From the NCBI RefSeq assembly GCF_017948485.1, contig NZ_JAFFSX010000002.1:124001-188000 (forward strand): a stretch of DNA of 64,000 nucleotides. Direction: 5' to 3'. Numbering within the stretch: position 1 is the stretch's first letter; the number at the start of each line of letters is the position of its first letter. Below are positions 18,027 to 27,239 of this stretch, piece after piece. The translations under genes and the position numbers were made by a program. Origin of the DNA: Streptomyces sp. GESEQ-35 (GTDB lineage Bacteria > Actinomycetota > Actinomycetes > Streptomycetales > Streptomycetaceae). The notes under the pieces are model-generated. The model saw only the letters and a program-made list of their open reading frames with translations, was not told the DNA's origin and searched no databases.

Positions 18027-18809
18027 GTGTCCGCTACGCCCGTGCTGGCGTTGCGCGGGGTCTCCAAGCGGTTCGGTGCCGTTCAGGCGCTCACCGACGT
18101 AGAGCTTGAGGTCCACGCCGGTGAGGTGGTCGCCCTGGTGGGCGACAACGGCGCCGGAAAGTCCACGCTGGTCAAGACGATCGCCGGCGTGCACCCCATC
18201 GATGAGGGCGTCATCGAATGGCAGGGCAAGGCGGTGGCGATCAACCGGCCGCACGACGCCCAGTCCCTGGGTATCGCGACGGTCTACCAGGACCTCGCGC
18301 TGTGCGACAACATCGACGTCGTCGGCAACCTGTTCCTCGGCAACGAGCTGAGGAAGTGGGGCGTCCTCGACGAGGTCGAGATGGAGCGCCGCTCCCTGGA
18401 ACTGCTGAAGACGCTGTCGATCCGCATCCCCAGCGTCCGCATCCCGATCGCCTCGCTCTCCGGCGGTCAGCGCCAGACCGTGGCCATCGCCCGCTCCATG
18501 CTCGGCGAGCCCAAGCTGGTCATCCTCGACGAGCCCACCGCGGCCCTCGGCGTCGAGCAGACCGCCCAGGTCCTCGACCTGGTCGAGCGGCTGCGCGAGC
18601 GCGGCCACGCGGTCATCCTCATCAGCCACAACATGGCCGATGTGAAGGCCGTCGCCGACAAGGTCGCCGTGCTGCGCCTGGGCCAGAACAACGGCGTCTT
18701 CGAGGTCAAGACGACCTCGCAGGAGGAGATCATCTCCGCCATCACCGGCGCCACCGACAATGCCGTGACCCGCCGTGCGGCGCGCACGACCGGGGAGGGT
18801 TCCCAGTGA
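18027..18809 (+). CDS. xylG: Sugar ABC transporter ATP-binding protein, single-domain XylG type
   Basis: The 260-residue ATPase energises xylose import. Walker A GDNGAGKST (about residues 38-46), signature LSGGQRQ, Walker B LVILDEPTAAL and the H-loop ISHN are all intact. Unlike E. coli XylG/RbsA (about 500 aa, two ATPase modules) it has one module and would have to work as a homodimer. GTG 18027 is favoured because AAGGAG ends 9 nt upstream; ATG 18018 directly abuts that site. Its stop overlaps the xylH start by 4 nt. Confidence 0.9.
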   Translation: MSATPVLALRGVSKRFGAVQALTDVELEVHAGEVVALVGDNGAGKSTLVKTIAGVHPIDEGVIEWQGKAVAINRPHDAQSLGIATVYQDLALCDNIDVVGNLFLGNELRKWGVLDEVEMERRSLELLKTLSIRIPSVRIPIASLSGGQRQTVAIARSMLGEPKLVILDEPTAALGVEQTAQVLDLVERLRERGHAVILISHNMADVKAVADKVAVLRLGQNNGVFEVKTTSQEEIISAITGATDNAVTRRAARTTGEGSQ

Positions 18810-20101
18810 GCATCGACAAGACCTCCGCGTCTCCGCAGGACGAGCACCTCGTCGAGAACCCCGAGGCCGCCGCGGCCGCGGTGACCGCGGTCGACCCGCG
18901 ACTCCTCGTCCGGGAGCAGGGCCTCACCGGCTACCTCGGCGAGTTCAAGCGCAAGATGAAGGCGGGCGAGCTGGGCTCCCTGCCGGTCATCGTCGGCCTG
19001 GTCGTCATCTGCATCATCTTCCAGACCCTCAACTCGGCCTTCCTGTCCGCGCAGAACATCAACGACATCACCGTCACGATGGTCGGCACGGGCATGATCT
19101 CCGTCGGCATCGTCTTCGTGCTGCTGCTCGGCGAGATCGACCTGTCGGTCGGCTCGGTCAGTGGCGCGGCCAGTGCCATCGCGGCGGTCCTCGCCGTCAA
19201 CCAGGGCTGGCCGGAGTGGATGGCGGTGCTCTTCGCCGTCGCCGCCGGTGCGGCCATCGGCGCGGCGCACGGCTTCTTCTTCGCGGTGCTCGGCGCCCCC
19301 GCCTTCGCCGTGACCCTGGCGGGTCTGCTGTTCTGGCTCGGCTTCATGCTCCAGACGCTGGGCGAGAACGGCACGATCAACCTCGACAGCGACGGCTTCA
19401 TCGGCAATCTGACGACGTACTTCTTCAGCGACGTCGCAGCCGCGTACGGCCTCGCCGTCGTGATGGTCGCCGTCTTCTTCATCACGTCCTTCCTGGGCAA
19501 CCGCCGGCGGGAGGCCGCGGGCGTCCCGTCCCGGCCGCTCAGCGACACGCTCATGCGGACGGTGCTGCTGGCCGTCGTCGCCTTCGCCGCTGCGGCCATG
19601 TACAACCAGTACAAGGGTCTGCCGCTGGCCACGGTGATCTTCCTCGGCTTCCTGTTCCTGACCGACTTCGTGCTGCGCCGCACCTCGTACGGCCGCAAGA
19701 TCTTCGCCCTCGGCGGCAGCGTGGAGGCGTCCCGGCGTGCCGGTATCAACGTCACCGCGGTACGGATCTCCGTGTTCGCGATCTCGGGCGGCTTCGCAGC
19801 CATCGGCGGTCTGTTCCTGGCGTCGAAGATCGCGTCCGCCAACCAGAGCGCCGGTACCGGTGACCTGCTGATGAACGCGATCGCCGCGGCGGTCATCGGT
19901 GGTACGTCGCTGTTCGGTGGGCGTGGGCGTACGTGGAACGCCCTGCTCGGTGTGCTGGTGATCGTCTCGATCCAGTACGGCCTCCAGCTGGAGTCCATCG
20001 CCGAGCCGGTGAAGTACATGATCACCGCCGGTGTTCTGCTCACCACGGTTGTGATCGACTCCATCACCCGTAGGACGCAGAAGACGGCCGGTCGCGCGTA
20101 G
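18806..20101 (+). CDS. xylH: Sugar ABC transporter permease, XylH type
   Basis: The 431-residue permease belongs to the RbsC/XylH family. A long cytoplasmic N-terminus (about 60 residues) precedes roughly ten membrane segments. Family motifs GEIDLSVGSV in the first half and GINVTAVRISVF plus VIGGTSLFGGRG in the second half are present. GTG 18806 overlaps the xylG stop (GTGA). It ends the xylose operon and is followed by a perfect hairpin terminator. Confidence 0.92.
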   Translation: MSIDKTSASPQDEHLVENPEAAAAAVTAVDPRLLVREQGLTGYLGEFKRKMKAGELGSLPVIVGLVVICIIFQTLNSAFLSAQNINDITVTMVGTGMISVGIVFVLLLGEIDLSVGSVSGAASAIAAVLAVNQGWPEWMAVLFAVAAGAAIGAAHGFFFAVLGAPAFAVTLAGLLFWLGFMLQTLGENGTINLDSDGFIGNLTTYFFSDVAAAYGLAVVMVAVFFITSFLGNRRREAAGVPSRPLSDTLMRTVLLAVVAFAAAAMYNQYKGLPLATVIFLGFLFLTDFVLRRTSYGRKIFALGGSVEASRRAGINVTAVRISVFAISGGFAAIGGLFLASKIASANQSAGTGDLLMNAIAAAVIGGTSLFGGRGRTWNALLGVLVIVSIQYGLQLESIAEPVKYMITAGVLLTTVVIDSITRRTQKTAGRA

Positions 20102-20116
20102 CGCGTCAGGTAGACC

Positions 20117-20148
20117 TGTGCCCGGCACCTTCAGAGGTGCCGGGCACA
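20117..20148. terminator. Terminator after xylH
   Basis: A perfect 14-bp stem (TGTGCCCGGCACCT and its complement) with loop TCAG lies 16 nt after the xylH stop. Confidence 0.88.
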
Positions 20149-20291
20149 GTCATGTCGTAGGAACGCCACAACTTGGGTACAGCCGATCGCGTGACCTATG
20201 ACGCACCGCCCGGGCGCCGTCCTCCGAGGCGGAACATTAGACTCGACAAGCCCGGCAACAGCTCGATCAGCTCTACTGCAAGGAGGCACGG

Positions 20292-22211
20292 GTGCCGCTG
20301 CTGACCCACATCAGGGGACCGCGTGATCTGGACCGGCTCAGTCTGGAGGAGCTGGACCAGCTGGCAGAGGAGATCCGGACCTTCCTCGTCGAGGCCGTCT
20401 CCAAGACCGGCGGCCACCTCGGCCCGAACCTCGGTGTGGTCGAGCTCACCATCGCCCTGCACCGTGTCTTCGACTCGCCCAAGGACAAGGTGCTCTGGGA
20501 CACCGGTCACCAGTCCTACGTCCACAAGCTGCTCACCGGCCGCCAGGACTTCAGCAAGCTGAAGATGAAGGGCGGTCTGTCCGGCTACCCCTCGCAGGCC
20601 GAGTCCGAGCACGACATCATCGAGAACTCGCACGCCTCGACGGTCCTCGGCTGGGCCGACGGCCTCGCGAAGGCCAACCAGATCCGCAAACGCGACGACC
20701 ATGTGGTCGCCGTGATCGGCGACGGCGCCCTCACCGGCGGCATGGCCTGGGAGGCGCTCAACAACATCGCCGACGCCAAGGACCGCCCGCTGGTCATCGT
20801 CGTCAACGACAACGAGCGCTCCTACGCACCGACCATCGGCGGCCTCGCGAACCACCTCGCGACCCTGCGGACCACCGACGGCTACGAGCGCTTCCTGGCC
20901 CGCGGCAAGGACCTCCTGGGGCGTACTCCGGTCGTCGGCAAGCCCCTCTACGAGACGCTGCACGGCGCGAAGAAGGGCCTGAAGGACTTCATCGCCCCCC
21001 AGGGCATGTTCGAGGACCTCGGCCTGAAGTACGTCGGCCCGATCGACGGCCACGACATCGAGGCCCTGGAGTCGGCGCTGGCCCGCGCCAAGCGCTTCGG
21101 CGGCCCGGTCATCGTGCACTGCCTCACCGAGAAGGGCCGCGGCTACCAGCCCGCCCTCCAGGACGAGGCGGACCGCTTCCACGGCATCGGCCCCATCCAC
21201 CCCGACACCGGCCTGCCCATCAAGGCCTCGGGCGCCGACTGGACCTCCGTCTTCGGCGAGGAGATGGTCCGGCTCGGCAAGGAGCGCGAGGACATCGTGG
21301 CCATCACGGCGGCGATGCTCCAGCCGGTCGGCCTGAAGAAGTTCGCGGACACCTTCCCGGACCGGATCTACGACGTCGGCATCGCCGAGCAGCACGGCGC
21401 CGTCTCCGCGGCCGGCCTGGCGACCGGCGGGGTGCACCCCGTCTTCGCCGTCTACGCCACCTTCCTCAACCGCGCCTTCGACCAGGTCCTGATGGACGTC
21501 GCCCTGCACAAGTGCGGCGTCACCTTCGTGCTCGACCGGGCCGGCATCACCGGCACCGACGGCGCCTCCCACAACGGCATGTGGGACATGTCGATCCTCC
21601 AGGTCGTCCCCGGGCTGCGGCTCGCCGCCCCGCGCGACGCCGACCAGGTCCGCGCCCAGCTGCGCGAGGCCGTCGACGTGACCGACGCGCCGACCGTGGT
21701 CCGCTTCTCCAAGGGCGCCGTCGGCCCCGCCGTACCGGCCGTGGGGCGGGTCGGCGGCATGGACGTACTGCGCGAGCCGGGGACGGACACGCCCGACGTG
21801 CTCCTCGTCTCCGTCGGCGCCCTGGCGCCGATGTGCCTGGAGATCGCGTCCCTGCTCGACAAGCAGGGCATCTCCACGACCGTCGTCGACCCGCGCTGGG
21901 TCAAGCCCGTCGACGAGGCCATGGCGCCCCTCGCCGAGCGGCACCGCGTGGTCGTCACCGTCGAGGACAACTCCCGCGTCGGCGGCGTCGGCTCGGCGGT
22001 CGCCCAGGCCCTGCGCGACGCGGGCGTCGACGTTCCGCTGCGTGACTTCGGCATCCCGCCCCGCTTCCTCGACCACGCCTCCCGCAAGGAGGTCATGGCG
22101 GAAATCGGCCTGACCGCACCGGACATCGCCCGCCAGGTCACCGGTCTTGTCTCCAAGCTGGACGGCCGCTTCGACCGCGCGGAGGCCGAAGTGGAGCCCG
22201 CGCGCGACTGA
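20292..22211 (+). CDS. dxs: 1-deoxy-D-xylulose-5-phosphate synthase
   Basis: The 639-residue thiamine-diphosphate enzyme condenses pyruvate with glyceraldehyde-3-phosphate, the entry step of the MEP isoprenoid route. The ThDP/Mg motif [16 protein letters not shown] ends in NDNE; the transketolase-like middle has GIAEQHGA with the catalytic Glu, [15 protein letters not shown], and a C-terminal transketolase domain. AAGGAGG precedes GTG 20292. It stands alone between two terminators, downstream of the xylose importer. Confidence 0.97.
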   Translation: MPLLTHIRGPRDLDRLSLEELDQLAEEIRTFLVEAVSKTGGHLGPNLGVVELTIALHRVFDSPKDKVLWDTGHQSYVHKLLTGRQDFSKLKMKGGLSGYPSQAESEHDIIENSHASTVLGWADGLAKANQIRKRDDHVVAVIGDGALTGGMAWEALNNIADAKDRPLVIVVNDNERSYAPTIGGLANHLATLRTTDGYERFLARGKDLLGRTPVVGKPLYETLHGAKKGLKDFIAPQGMFEDLGLKYVGPIDGHDIEALESALARAKRFGGPVIVHCLTEKGRGYQPALQDEADRFHGIGPIHPDTGLPIKASGADWTSVFGEEMVRLGKEREDIVAITAAMLQPVGLKKFADTFPDRIYDVGIAEQHGAVSAAGLATGGVHPVFAVYATFLNRAFDQVLMDVALHKCGVTFVLDRAGITGTDGASHNGMWDMSILQVVPGLRLAAPRDADQVRAQLREAVDVTDAPTVVRFSKGAVGPAVPAVGRVGGMDVLREPGTDTPDVLLVSVGALAPMCLEIASLLDKQGISTTVVDPRWVKPVDEAMAPLAERHRVVVTVEDNSRVGGVGSAVAQALRDAGVDVPLRDFGIPPRFLDHASRKEVMAEIGLTAPDIARQVTGLVSKLDGRFDRAEAEVEPARD

Positions 22212-22228
22212 CGGACAGGACCTACGGC

Positions 22229-22278
22229 CGGATGGGCCGGTTCCGCCACCGCGAAGAGTGGTGGAACCGGCCCATCCG
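22229..22278. terminator. Strong terminator after dxs
   Basis: A 16-bp perfect stem (CGGATGGGCCGGTTCC with its complement) extends by five further pairs, one of them G-U, to an 8-nt loop. It begins 17 nt after the dxs stop. Confidence 0.88.
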
Positions 22279-22360
22279 TGTGAAACAACCCGCGCCGGGG
22301 CATACGCACGACGCCCCCTCTCGATCATGTCGAGGACGACACAGCGTGGGAGGTACGCCC

Positions 22361-23887
22361 GTGAGCAGCACCCTCTTCAGGACGAAGAACGTCGAGCAGT
22401 CCATCCTCGATACCGAGGAACCCGAGCACGCGCTCAAGAAATCCCTGTCCGCGCTCGATCTGACGGTCTTCGGCGTCGGTGTCATCATCGGCACCGGCAT
22501 CTTCGTCCTCACCGGTACGGTCGCCAAGAACAACGCCGGCCCCGCCGTCGCACTGGCCTTCGTCGCGGCCGGCGTCGTCTGCGCGCTCGCCGCGCTCTGC
22601 TACGCCGAGTTCGCGTCCACACTGCCGGTCGCCGGCTCGGCCTACACGTTCTCGTACGCCTCCCTCGGGGAACTGCCCGCCTGGATCATCGGCTGGGACC
22701 TGGTGCTGGAGTTCGCGCTCGGTACGGCGGTGGTGGCCGTCGGCTGGTCCGGCTACATCGCCTCGCTGATGGACAACGCGGGCTGGCACCTGCCCGAGGC
22801 GCTCGGCAGCAGAGACGGCGCCGACGGCTTCGGCTTCGACATCCTCGCCGCCGCGCTGGTCCTGGTGCTCACCGCCATCCTCGTGCTCGGCACGAAGCTC
22901 TCCGCGCGGGTCACCTCGCTGGTCGTCGCCGTCAAGGTGACGGTGGTTCTCACCGTGATCATCGCGGGCTCCTTCTTCATCGTGGGCGACAACTACGACC
23001 CGTTCATCCCGAAGGCGCAGACCGTGCCGGCGGGCGAAAGTCTCCAATCGCCGCTCATCCAGCTGATGTTCGGCTGGGCACCCTCCAACTTCGGCGTGAT
23101 GGGCATCTTCACCGCGGCCTCCGTCGTGTTCTTCGCCTTCATCGGCTTCGACGTCGTCGCCACGGCCGCCGAGGAGACCAAGAACCCCCAGCGCGACATG
23201 CCCCGCGGCATCATCGGCTCGCTCATCATCTGCACCGCGCTCTACGTCGCCGTGTCCATCGTCGTGACCGGTATGCAGCACTACACCGAACTGTCCATCA
23301 CCGCGCCGCTCGCCGACGCCTTCAAGGCCACCGGGCACCCCTGGTTCGCGGGCTTCATCAGCTTCGGCGCCGCGGTCGGCCTGACGACGGTCTGCATGAT
23401 CCTGCTCCTCGGCCAGACCCGGGTCTTCTTCGCGATGAGCCGCGACGGACTGCTGCCCCGGTTCTTCTCGCAGGTCCACCCGCGGTTCAAGACCCCGCAC
23501 CGGCCGACCATCCTGCTCGGTGTGCTCATCGCGATCCTCGCCGGCTTCACCCCGCTGAGCGAGCTCGCGGAGCTGGTCAACATCGGCACGCTGTTCGCCT
23601 TCGTGGTCGTCGCGATCGGCGTGATCATCCTCCGCCGGACCCGCCCCGACCTGCACCGCGCCTTCCGTACCCCGTGGGTGCCGTTCATCCCGATCCTGTC
23701 GGTGTGCGCCTCGCTGTGGCTGATGCTGAACCTGCCCGCCGAGACCTGGGTCCGCTTCGCCGGCTGGATGGTGGTCGGCTTCGTCGTGTACTTCCTGTAC
23801 GGCCGCTCCCACAGCCGTCTCGGACGGCACGAGGAGACGACGGTCGGCGACGTGATGAAGCCGCCGAGGCCCGGAGACGCCCAGTAG
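22361..23887 (+). CDS. APC-family amino acid permease (cationic amino acid transporter type)
   Basis: The 508-residue inner-membrane protein has about twelve hydrophobic segments and the APC signature GVGVIIGTGIFVLTG near residue 35 after a soluble N-terminus. The helix 3 and helix 8 regions (CYAEFASTLPVAGSAYTF, FAMSRDGLLP) match the YhdG/CAT group that imports basic amino acids. GTG 22361 is preceded by GGGAGG 7 nt upstream. The open frame extends upstream through the dxs terminator, but that part has no start signal. It is monocistronic with its own terminator. Confidence 0.9.
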   Translation: MSSTLFRTKNVEQSILDTEEPEHALKKSLSALDLTVFGVGVIIGTGIFVLTGTVAKNNAGPAVALAFVAAGVVCALAALCYAEFASTLPVAGSAYTFSYASLGELPAWIIGWDLVLEFALGTAVVAVGWSGYIASLMDNAGWHLPEALGSRDGADGFGFDILAAALVLVLTAILVLGTKLSARVTSLVVAVKVTVVLTVIIAGSFFIVGDNYDPFIPKAQTVPAGESLQSPLIQLMFGWAPSNFGVMGIFTAASVVFFAFIGFDVVATAAEETKNPQRDMPRGIIGSLIICTALYVAVSIVVTGMQHYTELSITAPLADAFKATGHPWFAGFISFGAAVGLTTVCMILLLGQTRVFFAMSRDGLLPRFFSQVHPRFKTPHRPTILLGVLIAILAGFTPLSELAELVNIGTLFAFVVVAIGVIILRRTRPDLHRAFRTPWVPFIPILSVCASLWLMLNLPAETWVRFAGWMVVGFVVYFLYGRSHSRLGRHEETTVGDVMKPPRPGDAQ

Positions 23888-23905
23888 CCGACCGAGTCGC
23901 CGATC

Positions 23906-23945
23906 CGGCCCCGTACGTCCCGCTCCGGCGGGGACTACGGGGCCG
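23906..23945. terminator. Terminator after the amino acid permease
   Basis: CGGCCCCGTA (23906-23915) pairs with TACGGGGCCG (23936-23945), and an inner GTCCC/GGGAC helix continues the stem. It lies 18 nt after the stop. Confidence 0.75.
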
Positions 23946-24001
23946 TACGGCCGGCCGATAGGCTCGCCGGACATGCACCCCACCGGAACGGCGAGCGATC
24001 A

Positions 24002-24307
24002 GTGATCCGAGATCTGTACAACGTGCGGTACGCGGCGGGCGAAGGGCTCACTCCGCTCACCGACGAGGAGGAGCAGCGGGCCAGGGCCGTCCTGTTCCGC
24101 GAACTCGGCAACCAGATCGCCGAACGCGGCTGGACACGCTTCCCCGCCTACACGCCTCAGGAGCGCCGCCGTCTGGTCGACGTGGCCGAGCGCCTCACCG
24201 CCCACTGGGGGCAGCGGGTGACCGTGGGGGCCGAGGACCAGTGCGGGATGCGGCTGTCGCTCGCCGGGTACGAGGTCACCGGCGGCGGATCGTCCGGGGG
24301 CCGGTGA
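24002..24307 (+). CDS. Small conserved hypothetical protein
   Basis: The 101-residue soluble protein is mostly charged helix (TDEEEQRARAVLF, TPQERRRLVDVAERL) with one cysteine and a glycine-rich end. I recognise no domain. GTG 24002 is the only reasonable start; no strong ribosome-binding site precedes it. Its last 32 nt overlap the convergent NYN-type gene. Codon bias agrees with a real gene. Confidence 0.6.
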   Translation: MIRDLYNVRYAAGEGLTPLTDEEEQRARAVLFRELGNQIAERGWTRFPAYTPQERRRLVDVAERLTAHWGQRVTVGAEDQCGMRLSLAGYEVTGGGSSGGR

Positions 24308-24650
24308 CCTCCGCTCCCAACTCCGTCACCCGGCGCCGCAGTTCACGGTCGGCCGTGACGACGAGACAGTCCCGCTCGCCCGCCCGGGCGACCAGCTCGA
24401 CGATGTGATCGTCACCGCTCCCAGGCGCAGACTCGACCCGAACCCCCGGCACGGACTCGACCCCACGGGCCGCACCCTCGAGCACGAGCACGGTCTCCAC
24501 GGGCCCGGGATGCCCCGGCAACCCCTCAGCACCCAACAGATCCCGCAACCGCTCCGCGGCCCCCCGCCGATCCCGCCACCACCCATCGGGCACCGACCCG
24601 ACGACGTTGGCGGCATCGACGATGAGGAGCAGCGGGGGATCGTCATCCAT
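24276..24650 (-). CDS. NYN/PIN-like RNase-fold protein
   Basis: The 124-residue protein resembles NYN-domain (PIN-clan) nucleases, which cut RNA with metal bound by acidic residues. Expected elements are visible: first strand LLLIVDAANVVGS with Asp and Asn, central GSGDDHIVEL with two Asp, and VVTADRELRRR near the end. It overlaps the convergent upstream gene by 32 nt. The substrate is unknown; the family assignment is from motif order and length. Confidence 0.7.
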   Translation of the reverse strand: MDDDPPLLLIVDAANVVGSVPDGWWRDRRGAAERLRDLLGAEGLPGHPGPVETVLVLEGAARGVESVPGVRVESAPGSGDDHIVELVARAGERDCLVVTADRELRRRVTELGAEVTGPRTIRRR

Positions 24651-24731
24651 GCCGCCAGGGTCGCACGCAAACGCCGTCAGCCTGCGGGCGATCGACCCCG
24701 TGTGCCACCGAGCCGCGCGCGGCTGTGCTCG

Positions 24732-24900
24732 CCGAGCTGGCGTGCAGCCGTGCCCCCCAGGTGGCGTGCAGCCGTGCCCCCCCAGCTGCGTGCAGTCGTA
24801 CCCGCCCAGCTGCGTGCAGTTGTCCCCGCCCAGCTGCGGGCAGTTGTCCCCGCCCAGCTGCGTGCAGTTGTCCCCGCCCAGCTGCGGGCATTCGTGCCGC
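24732..24900. repeat. 24-nt tandem repeat array, seven units
   Basis: Units run back to back at 24732, 24756 (25 nt), 24781, 24805, 24829, 24853 and 24877. The well-conserved form starts CCCAGCTGC and contains GTGCAGT or GGGCAGT followed by TGTCCCCG. Each full unit has a small inverted CTGC..GCAG. The array lies in the 399-bp gene-free gap 24651-25049 between the NYN gene start and the dehydrogenase stop. The rest of the gap is C-rich and shows nothing else. Confidence 0.9.
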
Positions 24901-25049
24901 CTGGGGCGGCACGGGTGGGCGCAGGCGGCACCCCGTCAGCGCCGGGTTGCGCGTCCCACCCCCGGCCGGCACCAACCCGCGCCACCTTGTCGGCGCCGGG
25001 CGACGCGACCCCCCGGCCCCGCCCCAACCCCGGCTCCCTCAACGCCCGC

Positions 25050-25940
25050 TCAGTCCTCCGCCTTCTCGTCAAAGCTCGCGAAATACGCCGCGACCATGTC
25101 CTCGTCCCCATGCCCCAGCACAACCGCCCGCTCCAACCGCTCCGCACTCGCCGCAGCCACATCCAGCCGCACCCCCCGCCGCTCACCCGCCTCGACGATC
25201 AGCCGCGCATCCTTCGCAGCGGTCGTCACCGCGAACTGCGCGGGCGTCAACTGGTCGTTGAGCACCAGCCCGGCCTTGGCCCGCAGATACCCCATGTCCA
25301 GCGGCCCCCCGGCGATCAGATCGAAGAACCCCTGCGGATCGACCTCCAGCGCCTTGGCCAGAGCCAGCACCTCACCGAGCGCATTGGTCGCAGCGATCAC
25401 CCAGCTGTTGGCCACCAGCTTCAGCCGCGTCGCGGTACCGGCAGCTCCGTCCTCCCCGGTCCACACGGTGCGCGCCCCCACCGCGTCGAACACCGGCGTC
25501 ACGGTCTCCCGCCCCTGCTCGGGCCCCGCCGCAAGCACGGTGAGCTGCCCGGCCTCGGCGGGCTGCCGGGTGCCCAGTACGGGCGCGTCGTAGAACACCA
25601 GACCGTTCTGCTGGGCGAAGGCGGCCAGATCGACGATCGAGTCGAGGCCGGAGGTGGTGGACTGCATCCAGACGGCGCCGGGACGCAGGGCCGGCGCGGC
25701 CTCGCGCATGACGTCCAGCGCGGCGGGGCCGTCGTACAGCATGGTCAGTACGACGTCCGCGCCCTGGACGGCCTCGGCCGGAGTGCCGGCAACGTACGCA
25801 CCGTCGGCGGCAAGGGGCTCCGCCTTGGCGCGGGTGCGGTTCCAGGCCCGCACGGTGTGTCCGGACTTCGCGAGGTTACGGGCCATCGCGGCCCCCATGA
25901 TCCCGGTGCCCAGGACGCTCACGGTCAGCTGGTCGGTCAT
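25050..25940 (-). CDS. NAD(P)-dependent beta-hydroxyacid dehydrogenase (3-hydroxyisobutyrate dehydrogenase family)
   Basis: The 296-residue protein has an N-terminal Rossmann fold with VLGTGIMGAAMARNL and a second helical domain holding the family lysine in RLKLVANSW. The substrate-binding motif DAPVLGTRQPAEAG corresponds to the usual DAPVSGG loop but is altered, so the natural substrate may differ from 3-hydroxyisobutyrate or tartronate semialdehyde. ATG 25940 was chosen; a TTG three codons earlier is an alternative. No neighbouring gene points to a pathway. Confidence 0.87.
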   Translation of the reverse strand: MTDQLTVSVLGTGIMGAAMARNLAKSGHTVRAWNRTRAKAEPLAADGAYVAGTPAEAVQGADVVLTMLYDGPAALDVMREAAPALRPGAVWMQSTTSGLDSIVDLAAFAQQNGLVFYDAPVLGTRQPAEAGQLTVLAAGPEQGRETVTPVFDAVGARTVWTGEDGAAGTATRLKLVANSWVIAATNALGEVLALAKALEVDPQGFFDLIAGGPLDMGYLRAKAGLVLNDQLTPAQFAVTTAAKDARLIVEAGERRGVRLDVAAASAERLERAVVLGHGDEDMVAAYFASFDEKAED

Positions 25941-26157
25941 CTGCGTCAACTTTCTGTGTCGCGGGTGTGCGGCTGCGCTGCCTCTGTACAGCTGCTGGGA
26001 ACCAGCCTGCCCGGTTTCCGCGCCGCAAGGCGCAGGCGAGGCCGTCCAGCCGCGCCCGGTGGCCGTTGAGCGCCGGTCGATCGTGTTTGCGCCGCACGTC
26101 CGTGACCAGGTGGGGGCCGATCCACGGTGAGTGGTTCGCCCCGATTACAGTGAGGCG

Positions 26158-27174
26158 GTGAACGGCGACTGGCTCCTCCGCGGCCGAGACGGCCGCCTCA
26201 GCGTCTACTGGCCGGCGAACGACGCCGTCCTGTGCCGGGCGGAGCGCGTCCCCGGCGGCCCGTGGGACAGCCCGCGCCAAGTGGGCGGCGAGCAGAGCGT
26301 GCAGGCGGATTTCGCGGTCGGCCGGGGCGCCGACTGTTACGCCCATCTGGCCGCCTGGCGGCCCACCGTGTCGGGCGAGTCGGGCCTGGTGCACTCCACA
26401 CACTTCCGGCCCCTGCTGGCGCCCCTGGACTGGGCCCCGATCGGCCACCCCAACAAGAAGGGCGAGCGCACCGGCACGCCCGCCGTGGCCGTCGACGCCG
26501 AGGGCCGGGCGTACCTCTTCGTGCGCAACCGCGGCAAGGGCGTCCACACCATCAACCAGAAGGAACGCGGCGGCTGGAACGGCTGGCACGACCTCAAGGG
26601 CTCCCGGGTGGACGAGGAACTCGTCGCCGTCACCGGGGAGTCGGGCCTCGTCGAGGTGTACGCCACCAACCCCACCGGCATCCTGAGCTGGCATCAGCAG
26701 GAGCCCGGCGCCCGCCCGGTCGCTGCCGATCCGCTGCCCGTCCGGATCGAGCCGGGGACACTGAGCGCGCTGCCGACCTCGAAGGAGCACACGACACTGT
26801 TCTTCGCGGACCCGGAGGGCATGCTGTACGCGTGGCGGCCGGGCGGCGAACCGAGCGCCCTCATCGCCGCCGTGGGCCCCGGGCCCGTCTCCACCGCCCG
26901 CTGTGTCCTGGACGGCCACGACTGCACCCTGCTCGCGCAGCGCTCGGCCTCCGGCCGGGTCGCCTTCGCCGCCTACCCGACGGAACAGGAGTCGGCGGGC
27001 CTGTGGTGGACGGAGTCCGGCCCGCAGCTGCCGGCGGGCACCCGGGTCGCCCTGGCGGAGGACGCCGAGGGACGCGTCGTGGCCGCGAGCGTGACTCCGG
27101 ACGGTGTCCTGCGCCTCGCCCGCCAGAAGGACGAGCCCGGCCTCGCGCTCGCGGCCTGGCAGGAGAACCTCTAG
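26158..27174 (+). CDS. Propeller-like repeat protein of unknown function
   Basis: The 338-residue protein consists of repeating strand-turn-strand units with aromatic pairs (WLLRGRDGRLSVYW, AYLFVRNRGKGVHTI, LYAWRPGGEP), the look of a beta-propeller related to fucose-binding-lectin or sialidase-like folds. It has no signal peptide and no catalytic motif I can identify. GTG 26158 has TACAGT six nt upstream, a spacing seen for leaderless messages; GTG 26131 would add nine residues. It is followed by a terminator shared with the convergent fadB. Confidence 0.6.
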   Translation: MNGDWLLRGRDGRLSVYWPANDAVLCRAERVPGGPWDSPRQVGGEQSVQADFAVGRGADCYAHLAAWRPTVSGESGLVHSTHFRPLLAPLDWAPIGHPNKKGERTGTPAVAVDAEGRAYLFVRNRGKGVHTINQKERGGWNGWHDLKGSRVDEELVAVTGESGLVEVYATNPTGILSWHQQEPGARPVAADPLPVRIEPGTLSALPTSKEHTTLFFADPEGMLYAWRPGGEPSALIAAVGPGPVSTARCVLDGHDCTLLAQRSASGRVAFAAYPTEQESAGLWWTESGPQLPAGTRVALAEDAEGRVVAASVTPDGVLRLARQKDEPGLALAAWQENL

Positions 27175-27186
27175 CTACGACAACGC

Positions 27187-27222
27187 CGGTGCCCCGCACA
27201 CCGGTTGGCGTGCGGGGCACCG
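27187..27222. terminator. Bidirectional terminator between convergent genes
   Basis: A perfect 13-bp stem (CGGTGCCCCGCAC and its complement) with a 10-nt loop lies between the propeller gene stop (27174) and the fadB stop (27240), so it can serve both. Confidence 0.88.
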
Positions 27223-27239
27223 ACGTACATCACAAGCGG

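Noticed and set aside
22232-22360. N-terminal extension of the amino acid permease
   Set aside because: The open frame starts inside the dxs terminator; GTG 22361 has a clear GGGAGG site and begins just before the conserved region.
24732-24900. CRISPR array
   Set aside because: Units abut without unique spacers, and no cas genes are present.
24405-26069. Long + strand open frame through the tandem array and the dehydrogenase
   Set aside because: The array unit is 24 nt, so frames stay open automatically, and the rest is antisense to the dehydrogenase.
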